From assembly GCA_025455445.1 (NCBI GenBank), contig JALOMN010000007.1, positions 1 to 14,188 on the forward strand: a DNA stretch of 14,188 bases. The letters run 5' to 3'. Both the position numbers and the translations under genes were made by a program. Shown piece by piece: positions 7,755-14,188 of this stretch; the stretch's first letter is position 1, and each line of letters opens with the position of its first letter. Source of the DNA: Cyclobacteriaceae bacterium (GTDB lineage Bacteria > Bacteroidota > Bacteroidia > Cytophagales > Cyclobacteriaceae). The notes under the pieces were generated by a model. That model did not search any database and was not told the DNA's origin. It worked only from the letters and a program-made list of their open reading frames with translations.

Positions 7755-10004
7755 TTATTTCTTTTTCAATTCATCAAACTTGCTGGGCTGAGTGGCTTTT
7801 GGAAATGTATTGTTATCATCACTCACGTCTGCAATTTCACTTTTCGGGTCAATAACAATGTTGACCACTTCTTTGTCCTTTACAAAAACCTTGGTGACTT
7901 TGTTTTCATTGTTACGCCAGATTTCTGCAGGTATGCGTTCGATTTCCTTGGTGCCATCTTTGTAAGTCCACTCGATAATCACAGGCATGATTAATCCACC
8001 TTTGTTTGAGAGAGTCAGCTCATAAAAATTTTTACTTTCAAGTTTAGAGATCATAGCCTTGTCATCAATGCGCGCGCGGAAGTCACCATAAAAACGATCA
8101 TCTGTTGGTAACACAGTTATATATTCGGGGCCATTACTGAAATCATTTGCATTTTTGCCGCCTGTGTTTCCTGAGCCAGCAGCTCCAAGCGTTCCCTGCT
8201 TCACATTCTTGCCTTTGCTTTCTACATCTTTAGTTTCTTTTTTCACCTGATACCACTTCACATTGTCCAGGCTTTGATCAGCATAGTCGGTGGTATAGAA
8301 CCAACCTTTCCAGAACCAATCCAGATCAACTGCGCTGGCATCCTCCATGGTGCGGAAAAAGTCTGCAGGCTTTGGATGTTTAAACGCCCAACGTTGTGCA
8401 TATTCTTTAAATGCCTTATCGAATAGTTCTGGACCCATAACCGTTTCGCGCAGGATATTCAATGCAGTGGCGCACTTTGCGTATTGTTCATTGCCAAAGT
8501 TTTGTCTTGCCACAGACTCGGAGTTTACCATTAAAGGTCGCTGCCATTCCGGAGCGCTCTTCATATAAGGCACTATGCCTGCTGCGGGACCTCTGCGTTG
8601 TGGCATGTCGGGATAATTTTCTACCTGGGTGCGATACTGAACAAAAGTATCGAAACCCTCATCCATCCAGGTCCATTGGCGCTCATCGCTGTTAATTATC
8701 ATTGGGAAGAAATTGTGGCCCACTTCGTGAATCACCACACCAACCAGTCCCCACTTGGTGCGATCAGAGAAGGTGCCGTCTTTATTGGGGCGCGCGCCAT
8801 TGAAACAAATCATCGGATACTCCATACCAATCGAAGCTGAATGCACTGAGGTAGCTTGTGGATAGGGATACTCGATTGAATACTTGGAATATGTTACGAG
8901 ACAATTCTTAATTGCCTTGGTTGATTCCTGTTCCCACAGGGGGTTACCCTCTTTCGAGTAGTATGACATTGCCAAGGGTGTTTTATCACCCACTTTCACA
9001 GCTTGTGCATCCCAGATAAATTTGCGTGAAGACGCAAAGGCAAAGTCGCGAACGTTTTCCGCATAAAATTTCCAGGTCTTTTTAGAAGTAGCCTTGATTT
9101 TTTCTTTTGCTATGGCTTCTTCCTGGGTAACAATCTTCAGAGGCTTATCAAACGTAGTCTTGGCTTTTTCAAACCGTGATATTTGCTCTTGAGTTAATAC
9201 TTCATTTGGATTTTGCACCATGCCGGTAGCTGCCACGATGTGGTCAGAGGGAACAGTTAAGTTTACCGTGTAGTTACCGAATGACAATGTAAATTCACCT
9301 TGTCCCAGAAATTGTTTGTTCTGCCAACCCACTACATCATCATATACACACATGCGCGGAAACCATTGTGCGATAATGTATACATAGTTGCCATCTTCCG
9401 GAAAATATTCCATGCCGCTGCGGCCATCATTAAATGTCATATTGTGCATGCGGTTGTTAATGTTGAACGACCACTCTACAGAGAATGACATTTGTTTGCC
9501 GGGTGCGAGCGGCTCTGAAAGATCCACACGCATCATGGTTTTATTAATAGTATAAGGTAACGGTTTTCCGCTGGCGTCTTTTACTGATTTGATTTTAAAT
9601 CCTCCGTCAAAGTCATGCAATTTAAGGTCAGCTGCAAGTGTACGTGTGGTTGAAGAATCACGAATGGAATTGTCATCACTCATTGCCGTGAAGCTGTTTT
9701 TCTCATTGATGTTTTGATCTAACTGAAGCCACAGGTATTTCAACACATCGGGAGAGTTGTTGAAGTAGGTAATGGTTTCGCTTCCGCTGATACTCTGGTT
9801 GGTATCATTCAGTTCGGCATTGATCACATAATCGGCACGTTGTTGCCAGTATTTTGGGCCAGGCGCACCAGAGCCACTCCGATATTCATTTGGCGTAGGA
9901 AGCAACTGATCGAGTTGCTCAAATTTTCCCTGCCATTTATTAGCCTCTTGTGCATAGACACCAACAGAGACAAGTGTTAAAAAAAGAAAAATAAATTGCT
10001 TCAT
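7755..10004 (-). CDS. Secreted M1-family zinc metallopeptidase (paralogue B)
   Basis: 749 residues, ATG at 10004, with a signal peptide ending VYA|QE (about residue 18). It is a clear paralogue of the next gene: the proteins align along their length, starting with KWQGKFEQLDQLLPTPN, close to the same segment of A. Zinc motif HEVGH at 426-430 and E449 are intact, the candidate catalytic Tyr is Y508 (NEQYAKCATA), and the GAMEN loop reads GMEYP (393-397), again with Tyr for Asn. It differs from A in a Gly/Ser-rich linker near 605-625 (GAAGSGNTGG), in the region after E449, and in lacking A's lysine-rich insert. Likely an exported aminopeptidase. It starts 38 bases after the HupE-like gene, and with A forms the distal part of a minus-strand operon. 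Substrate specificity cannot be read from the sequence. Confidence 0.92.
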   Translation of the reverse strand: MKQFIFLFLTLVSVGVYAQEANKWQGKFEQLDQLLPTPNEYRSGSGAPGPKYWQQRADYVINAELNDTNQSISGSETITYFNNSPDVLKYLWLQLDQNINEKNSFTAMSDDNSIRDSSTTRTLAADLKLHDFDGGFKIKSVKDASGKPLPYTINKTMMRVDLSEPLAPGKQMSFSVEWSFNINNRMHNMTFNDGRSGMEYFPEDGNYVYIIAQWFPRMCVYDDVVGWQNKQFLGQGEFTLSFGNYTVNLTVPSDHIVAATGMVQNPNEVLTQEQISRFEKAKTTFDKPLKIVTQEEAIAKEKIKATSKKTWKFYAENVRDFAFASSRKFIWDAQAVKVGDKTPLAMSYYSKEGNPLWEQESTKAIKNCLVTYSKYSIEYPYPQATSVHSASIGMEYPMICFNGARPNKDGTFSDRTKWGLVGVVIHEVGHNFFPMIINSDERQWTWMDEGFDTFVQYRTQVENYPDMPQRRGPAAGIVPYMKSAPEWQRPLMVNSESVARQNFGNEQYAKCATALNILRETVMGPELFDKAFKEYAQRWAFKHPKPADFFRTMEDASAVDLDWFWKGWFYTTDYADQSLDNVKWYQVKKETKDVESKGKNVKQGTLGAAGSGNTGGKNANDFSNGPEYITVLPTDDRFYGDFRARIDDKAMISKLESKNFYELTLSNKGGLIMPVIIEWTYKDGTKEIERIPAEIWRNNENKVTKVFVKDKEVVNIVIDPKSEIADVSDDNNTFPKATQPSKFDELKKK

Positions 10005-10042
10005 AATTAAGATATATTCAGTTTTTGTTTATTCGTGATTAA

Positions 10043-10630
10043 TTACCAGAAGATTCTGTCTTTTAAAAGCACCAAGGCTACCCCGGCAATGGCGGATGAA
10101 AGGACTAACTTCAAATCTCTTCTGGATACTTTCATCAAGTCTACCAAAATAAAACTCAACGCCAAAAAAAGAGTTACCACTATTATTTGACCGAGTTCTA
10201 AACCCAGATTAAAGGCTAATAGTTGGGATATAATGCTGTGGTCTTTTCCCAATAAAGAGCGAAGGAAATTTGAAAAGCCAAGACCATGGATCAACCCAAA
10301 AAAGAGAGCAAACAGATAATTCATTTGCACTTTGGTTTTGGATATTGCCTGCTCGCTTCTGAATAGGTTTGCGGTGGAAGTGATAAAGATGGTAAGGGGA
10401 ATCAGAAACTCAATTAATGCAGAGTCTACATTTACAATTTCAAGCGTAGCAAGCGCCAGTGTCACGGAGTGTCCGATTGTGAACGCGGTAACCAGAATCA
10501 GAATCTTCTTCCAGTCATGAACGGAATATAATGCACACAACGCGAGCACAAATAAAATGTGGTCATATCCATTTAAATAATCCAGAATATGTTCACGACC
10601 CAACCCAAAGTATAACGCGAATTCGCTCAT
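10043..10630 (-). CDS. HupE/UreJ-like multi-spanning membrane protein (putative metal transporter)
   Basis: 195 residues from the ATG at 10630, giving MSEFALYFGLGREHILDYL, the usual N-terminus of this family; an upstream in-frame TTG at 10639 is less likely. About six hydrophobic segments fill the chain. Conserved histidine motifs sit at or near membrane segments: REHILDYLNGYDHILF (H14, H24), FTIGHSV (H54) and FGLIHGLGFS (H115), matching the HupE/UreJ type. Relatives are proposed nickel or cobalt importers (HupE with hydrogenase, UreJ with urease); no hydrogenase or urease gene is in this window, so the metal here is unknown. Bacteria outside this phylum often carry a version with an added N-terminal extracytoplasmic domain of about 150-200 residues, which this one lacks. 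It leads the operon with the two M1 peptidases and is divergent from the DUF6702-like gene. Confidence 0.85.
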   Translation of the reverse strand: MSEFALYFGLGREHILDYLNGYDHILFVLALCALYSVHDWKKILILVTAFTIGHSVTLALATLEIVNVDSALIEFLIPLTIFITSTANLFRSEQAISKTKVQMNYLFALFFGLIHGLGFSNFLRSLLGKDHSIISQLLAFNLGLELGQIIVVTLFLALSFILVDLMKVSRRDLKLVLSSAIAGVALVLLKDRIFW

Positions 10631-10655
10631 TCCCGGCAACGATTTTAAAAGACCA

Positions 10656-10688
10656 CAAGTATAGCTGTAAATTTTGATTTAGGGCAAT
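10656..10688 (-). promoter_or_regulatory. Possible promoter for the hupE-like/M1/M1 operon
   Basis: Read on the minus strand: ATTG (10688-10685), 21 bases, then TATACTTG (10663-10656). Each element has one mismatch from TTTG and TAnnTTTG. The start site would be near 10650, about 20 bases before the ATG at 10630. It overlaps the divergent plus-strand promoter. Weak on its own, but the position is right. Confidence 0.35.
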
Positions 10689-10702
10689 AAGAATTACTTT
10701 TG
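10673..10702 (+). promoter_or_regulatory. Bacteroidota-type promoter for the DUF6702-like gene
   Basis: TTTG at 10673-10676, 18 bases, then TACTTTTG at 10695-10702, the same -7 octamer as the rimP promoter. Expected start near 10708, which leaves a very short leader before the GTG at 10717 or the ATG at 10732. Confidence 0.6.
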
Positions 10703-10716
10703 GCGGCACGGTTTTA

Positions 10717-11217
10717 GTGATTAAAATTTCCATGATATCATTTCTTTACACCCTTTATTTTTTATTACATCCCATTCACATTTCTGTTTCAGAAATCAAT
10801 TACAGTGAAAAAGATAAAGCGCTGCAAATAACCTCGCGTATTTTTATTGACGACCTTGAATTGGCAATTCGCGTACAGCGAAATGAGCCCGAACTGGATT
10901 TGATAGAACCCAACAACGGACTTACCACAGAAAAGTTGGTGAGTGAATATGTACTGAAACATTTTGCGGTTAAGCTCGATGGCAAACTGCAAAAGATGAA
11001 CTTTCTGGGTATGGAACGTGAAGACCCCGCACTGATTTGTTACATAGAGATTGAGAATGTGAAAAAATTTAAAACCATTGAAGTGCGCAACGATATCATT
11101 ATGGAAACACACGAAGATCAATCCAGCATCGTACATATTACTTACAAAGGCCCGGTGAAGAGCATGCGATTGCTGAAAAGTAATCCGGTTGGATCGATCA
11201 CGTTTGAAGAGAAGTAA
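10717..11217 (+). CDS. Small exported protein, DUF6702-like
   Basis: 166 residues from GTG 10717, or 161 from ATG 10732. GTG adds Lys3 before a hydrophobic stretch (ISMISFLYTLYFLL) and makes a better signal peptide; ATG leaves a normal AT-rich leader. I cannot decide firmly. The chain continues HPIHISVSEINYSE (H18, H21), TSRIFIDDLELAI (about 39-51) and YVLKHFAVKLDGK (78-90), then alternating beta strands to the end. This pattern matches the uncharacterised DUF6702 family as I recall it, exported proteins common in Bacteroidota. The function is not known. It is divergent from the HupE-like gene across 86 bases, suggesting linked expression. The IDDLELAI and LKHFAVKLDG segments recall the extracytoplasmic N-terminal domain of fused HupE/UreJ proteins. 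No clear intrinsic terminator follows it. Confidence 0.75.
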   Translation: MIKISMISFLYTLYFLLHPIHISVSEINYSEKDKALQITSRIFIDDLELAIRVQRNEPELDLIEPNNGLTTEKLVSEYVLKHFAVKLDGKLQKMNFLGMEREDPALICYIEIENVKKFKTIEVRNDIIMETHEDQSSIVHITYKGPVKSMRLLKSNPVGSITFEEK

Positions 11218-11322
11218 TTACCGTTTAACCTGCTTCATCGTGAAAACCCTAAGAAATGGCTAGCACATTTTAACTCTGGGGGTTAAAAATCAATTCAGAT
11301 ATACAACCTTGCTGCAAACCAT

Positions 11323-11330
11323 TATCTTTG
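11323..11330 (+). promoter_or_regulatory. -7 promoter element for tpiA
   Basis: TATCTTTG is an exact TAnnTTTG match 21 bases before the tpiA ATG. No TTTG lies 18-21 bases upstream, so only the -7 half is supported. Confidence 0.5.
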
Positions 11331-11351
11331 ACCTTCTAAAAAAATCAGAAT

Positions 11352-12110
11352 ATGCGCACTAAAATTGTTGCCGGCAACTGGAAAATGAACAAGACTCTTG
11401 CCGAAGCCCAGTCTCTCACTTCAGAAATCATTGGCATGGTAGCCGATGAGGTAAAAGGAAATGTGAAAGTGGTGTTGTGTACGCCCTTTCCTTATTTGCA
11501 CGCAGTAAATAATCAACTTGGAAATAACAATCGCATTGCAGTAGGTGCGCAAAATTGCAGCGAACATGACTGGGGTGCTTACACAGGTGAAACTTCTGCC
11601 GCCATGCTTGCTGCTATGAATATCCCTTATGTAATAATAGGCCATAGCGAGCGCAGGCAATATTTTGGTGAAGACGGAGCATTGCTTGCTAAGAAAGTTG
11701 ATAAAGCATTGGCGCAGGGACTTACCCCGATTTTCTGTTGTGGCGAACCTCTCGAAATTCGTGAGAAGGGTACCCACGAAGCATTGGTAAAGCAACAGGT
11801 GGAAGAAAGTCTTTTTCATTTAAGTGCAGAGGGATTACAAAAAGTAGTGATTGCATACGAGCCGGTTTGGGCAATTGGCACAGGAAAAACCGCATCTTCA
11901 CAACAGGCGCAAGACATGCACGCAGTCATACGCAAACACATAGCCTCAAAATATGGGGCAATTGCTGAAAATATTTCTATTCTATATGGAGGAAGTGTAA
12001 AGTCTGATAACGCAAAAGAACTTTTCGCTTGCGCGGATGTGGACGGTGGACTTGTAGGTGGCGCTTCGTTGAAGAGCCGGGAATTTGTGGAGATTGTGAA
12101 AGCGATTTAA
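11352..12110 (+). CDS. tpiA: Triosephosphate isomerase
   Basis: 252 residues, normal for the family. It interconverts dihydroxyacetone phosphate and glyceraldehyde-3-phosphate in glycolysis and gluconeogenesis as a cytoplasmic dimer. All catalytic elements are visible: GNWKMN with N9 and K11, GHSERR with the electrophile H98, AYEPVWAIGTGKTA with the catalytic base E170 and the mobile loop after it, the phosphate-binding YGGSVKSDNAKEL (about 214-226) and GGLVGGASL near the end. Nothing is missing. The ATG at 11352 is preceded by AAAAAAATCAGAAT and a TATCTTTG -7 element. prmA follows after 42 bases on the same strand and may be cotranscribed. The pair has no obvious metabolic link. Confidence 0.98.
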   Translation: MRTKIVAGNWKMNKTLAEAQSLTSEIIGMVADEVKGNVKVVLCTPFPYLHAVNNQLGNNNRIAVGAQNCSEHDWGAYTGETSAAMLAAMNIPYVIIGHSERRQYFGEDGALLAKKVDKALAQGLTPIFCCGEPLEIREKGTHEALVKQQVEESLFHLSAEGLQKVVIAYEPVWAIGTGKTASSQQAQDMHAVIRKHIASKYGAIAENISILYGGSVKSDNAKELFACADVDGGLVGGASLKSREFVEIVKAI

Positions 12111-12152
12111 AAATTCGAGGCACTAAATAAGAAGTACCAATTATTCATTAAA

Positions 12153-12983
12153 ATGTATTCCACACGCCTTCAAGTAATCTGTGATCCTGAGTTTACCGAA
12201 ATCCTCATGGCCGAAGTGGCCGAAGCGGGATTTGATACCTTCATTGAAACAGAAAAGGGATTTGAAGCATATGTGGAGGGCAATCAGTTTGATCAATCGC
12301 TGCTTAGTGACATTCAGGAAAAATATAAACACGTAAAACCATTGTTGTTTTTTCAAGACAGAATTGAAAAACAAAACTGGAATGAGGAATGGGAGAAAAA
12401 TGTGGAGCCGATTTTTGTAGACAATCAATGTCTGGTGCGCGCCTCCTTTCATAAGATTGAAAAAAAGTATCCTTACGAAATCATCATCACCCCTAAAATG
12501 TCATTTGGCACAGGCCACCATCAAACCACACATTTGATGTTAAGCCGGCAAATGAAAATGGATCATCGGAACAAGCGTGTGATGGATGCCGGTTGTGGCA
12601 CCGCGATACTTTCTATCATGGCTTCAAAACTGGGAGCGAAGGAAGTGGAAGCATTTGATATTGATGAATGGAGTGTGGAGAATGGCGAGGAAAACGCTCA
12701 GGTAAATGGATGCAAAAACATTCATATCCAATTGGGTAAAATTGATGACGTTAAACTTGATGGAAAGTTTGACATCATTCTGGCTAACATCAATAAAAAT
12801 ATTTTGCTTGCTGAAATGAAAACCTATACCTCTTACCTTTCAAAAGAGGGGCAACTTTTATTAAGTGGATTTTATGCACAGGATATTGATGACTTGATAA
12901 AGGAAGGGCATAAATATGGTCTCAAAGCCATTGCGCATGATGAGCGTGAAACCTGGGCTTGTCTCTTATTAGGTGTGCAATAA
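12153..12983 (+). CDS. prmA: Ribosomal protein L11 methyltransferase
   Basis: 276 residues, near the length usual in Bacteroidota and slightly shorter than the E. coli enzyme. PrmA trimethylates ribosomal protein L11 using S-adenosylmethionine. The N-terminal substrate-binding domain covers about 1-95 (with QNWNEEWEKNVEPI near its end), followed by TPKMSFGTGHHQTTHLML, a PrmA hallmark, the Rossmann SAM-binding motif VMDAGCGTAILSIMASKLG (about 145-163), the acidic AFDIDEW at the end of strand 2, and ILANINKNIL (the NxN region touching substrate, about 209-218). The start ATG follows an AT-rich leader with no Shine-Dalgarno. No own promoter match was seen; cotranscription with tpiA is plausible. 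No clear terminator follows. Confidence 0.95.
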   Translation: MYSTRLQVICDPEFTEILMAEVAEAGFDTFIETEKGFEAYVEGNQFDQSLLSDIQEKYKHVKPLLFFQDRIEKQNWNEEWEKNVEPIFVDNQCLVRASFHKIEKKYPYEIIITPKMSFGTGHHQTTHLMLSRQMKMDHRNKRVMDAGCGTAILSIMASKLGAKEVEAFDIDEWSVENGEENAQVNGCKNIHIQLGKIDDVKLDGKFDIILANINKNILLAEMKTYTSYLSKEGQLLLSGFYAQDIDDLIKEGHKYGLKAIAHDERETWACLLLGVQ

Positions 12984-13103
12984 AATTCAAGCAAACACAG
13001 TTACCTGTTTTGAATGAATGCCAAAATTCAGAAACGGACTTTTGGCAGCTTATTGGATTAGCAGATTCACCATTTATTTACGAATTTGAGGGTTTTTGAA
13101 TAC

Positions 13104-14188
13104 GTGAAGCACGCACTGGCATTTATTGTAATTATCGTAATGGCTACGGGTAGCGTTTTTGCCCAACAGGATAGCCGTAACTATAGTTTTCAGGATAGCG
13201 TGAGGCTTGTATTGGAAAATACCAAATCCAACGAAGCCATGGCAGTAGGAGCTGCTTTTCAAACTGCCTGGAGCCGCCTGGGCCCGGATCAACAACTTAT
13301 CATACGCAGACAATCCCAACTCATGAAAAAGAAGGGCTATAAGTTGCGCCCTTACATGGTAAATTATTTTGGTGCACTTGCATCTGCGGTAACAATTGAG
13401 AATGCAACTCCATCGCAATTGAACGATTATCTTTCGGTTTCAGAAAAGGTACTTGCAAACGAAAATCTAAATCAGGCTAATATTTTCTTTCAGACAAGTA
13501 AAGATTTTTTTGAGTACCATGCCCTAAATGCATTAAAGGGCTTCACATTAAAAGTATCGAATGATGAGTATCGCTTCGATTATTTAATTCCACAGGTTGA
13601 TACACTGCAGACATATACCGAGCCAGATACCAGCTATTATAATCAACCATCATGGCAGCAACCCATATATCAGCCTGAACTTTCAGGCGCTGTAATAAAA
13701 TTCAGCAGGCTTACACTCAATTTTATTACACCCTACGATTCTGCATTTCTAAATAATACCTCAGGTGTATTTTCATTACGCGATAAACTCTTTGTAGGGG
13801 AAGGTGGCCGCTTCGACTGGACACCAGCCGGGCTTTCGTCCGATTCTGTATTTTATGATTTAACAAAGTATAATTTTAAAACTACACAACCTGTGTTACT
13901 TGCGCAGCAAGGCAAACTTACCTATAGAGGCAAATTGCGTAGTTCTATTCCAGGTGTATTTGAGTTTCGCAGCATAAACCATAAAAGCAAACAAACCGCC
14001 TCTTTTCCGAGGTTCAGATCCTATGAAGCAAATATCAACATCATAGGATTAAGCAGCGACAAACTGAAATATACCGGTGGATTTGGATTGCAAGGTAAAT
14101 ACATCAATAGTAATTCTGTAGAAGGATTCCCTGCAACACTCGAAGTCTCTGATGCATCCAACAAAAAATTTAAGGCCATTGCAATGTC
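13104..14188 (+). CDS. Start of a large exported protein of unknown function (3' end cut by window)
   Basis: Reading from GTG 13104 gives 361 residues, open to the window edge. The frame is closed upstream by TAG at 13059-13061 and the only other upstream start is TTG 13086. GTG is favoured because it gives a clean signal peptide: MKHALAFIV at the start, cleavage after VFA at residue 20, then QQDSRNYSF. After it come a mainly helical segment (about 25-150, with SNEAMAVGAAFQTAW and MKKKGYKLRPYMVNYFGA), an acidic Tyr/Gln/Pro-rich spacer (about 165-195) and beta-rich sequence with LNFITPYDSAFLNNTSGVFS and EGGRFDWTPAGL. It resembles, from memory, very long uncharacterised Cytophagales proteins; I name no family. 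No metal-binding or catalytic motif is recognisable in the visible part. Confidence 0.75.
   Translation, partial: MKHALAFIVIIVMATGSVFAQQDSRNYSFQDSVRLVLENTKSNEAMAVGAAFQTAWSRLGPDQQLIIRRQSQLMKKKGYKLRPYMVNYFGALASAVTIENATPSQLNDYLSVSEKVLANENLNQANIFFQTSKDFFEYHALNALKGFTLKVSNDEYRFDYLIPQVDTLQTYTEPDTSYYNQPSWQQPIYQPELSGAVIKFSRLTLNFITPYDSAFLNNTSGVFSLRDKLFVGEGGRFDWTPAGLSSDSVFYDLTKYNFKTTQPVLLAQQGKLTYRGKLRSSIPGVFEFRSINHKSKQTASFPRFRSYEANINIIGLSSDKLKYTGGFGLQGKYINSNSVEGFPATLEVSDASNKKFKAIAM

Noticed and set aside
7599..7994. Plus-strand open frame of 131 codons across the junction of the two M1 genes
   Set aside because: Antisense to two well-supported genes, with no recognisable domain; a shadow frame.
11224..11288. 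Alternative pairings TTTAACC (11224-11230) or TTTTAAC (11268-11274) with GGTTAAAA (11281-11288), downstream of the DUF6702-like gene
   Set aside because: Short AT-rich stems with no T-run and located before the likely tpiA start site; not convincing as a terminator or riboswitch.
13019..13047. Inverted repeat TGCCAAAA / TTTTGGCA with a 13-base loop after prmA
   Set aside because: Eight pairs, long loop and no T-run. Its right arm overlaps GACTTTTG, a one-mismatch -7 element whose nearest upstream TTTG is 24 bases away, too far for a good promoter. Could be chance in AT-rich sequence.

Overview
The window looks like a piece of Bacteroidota chromosome, probably Cytophagales/Cytophagia. Grounds: rimP, nusA and infB proteins of Bacteroidota type; start codons preceded by A/T-rich sequence instead of Shine-Dalgarno motifs; several matches to the Bacteroidota promoter (TTTG, about 19 nt, TAnnTTTG); and secreted metallopeptidases typical of the phylum. 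The order-level guess rests on overall protein resemblance from memory, not a search. Coding density is high. The longest gaps are about 134, 120 and 108 bases, so no gene-free stretch exceeds 300 bases. I see no tRNA, rRNA, insertion sequence, CRISPR array or phage gene.

Layout. (1) 1-869, minus: a secreted M28-type zinc hydrolase resembling glutaminyl cyclase, cut by the left edge. (2) 882-5513, plus: the rimP-nusA-infB operon. It has a near-consensus promoter, a strong hairpin in its short leader, and a strong terminator after infB that also faces the convergent minus-strand operon. (3) 10630-5533, minus: a HupE/UreJ-like membrane protein followed by two tandem paralogous M1 metallopeptidases, 38 and 5 bases apart, ending at the shared terminator. 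(4) 10717-11217, plus: a small exported protein resembling DUF6702, divergent from the hupE-like gene across an 86-base promoter region. (5) 11352-12983, plus: tpiA then prmA. (6) 13104-14188, plus: the start of a large exported protein of unknown function, cut by the right edge.

How they work together. RimP, NusA, IF2 and PrmA are all translation or transcription housekeeping; TpiA is glycolytic. The accessory part is the divergent cluster DUF6702-like / HupE-like / M1 / M1. My main hypothesis is that the DUF6702-like protein is the detached extracytoplasmic domain of a HupE/UreJ-type metal transporter that is a single fused protein in other phyla, and that this pair works with the two zinc peptidases in the cell envelope. 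The second point of interest is the terminator-like hairpin in the leader of the operon that encodes NusA, a possible autoregulatory attenuator.
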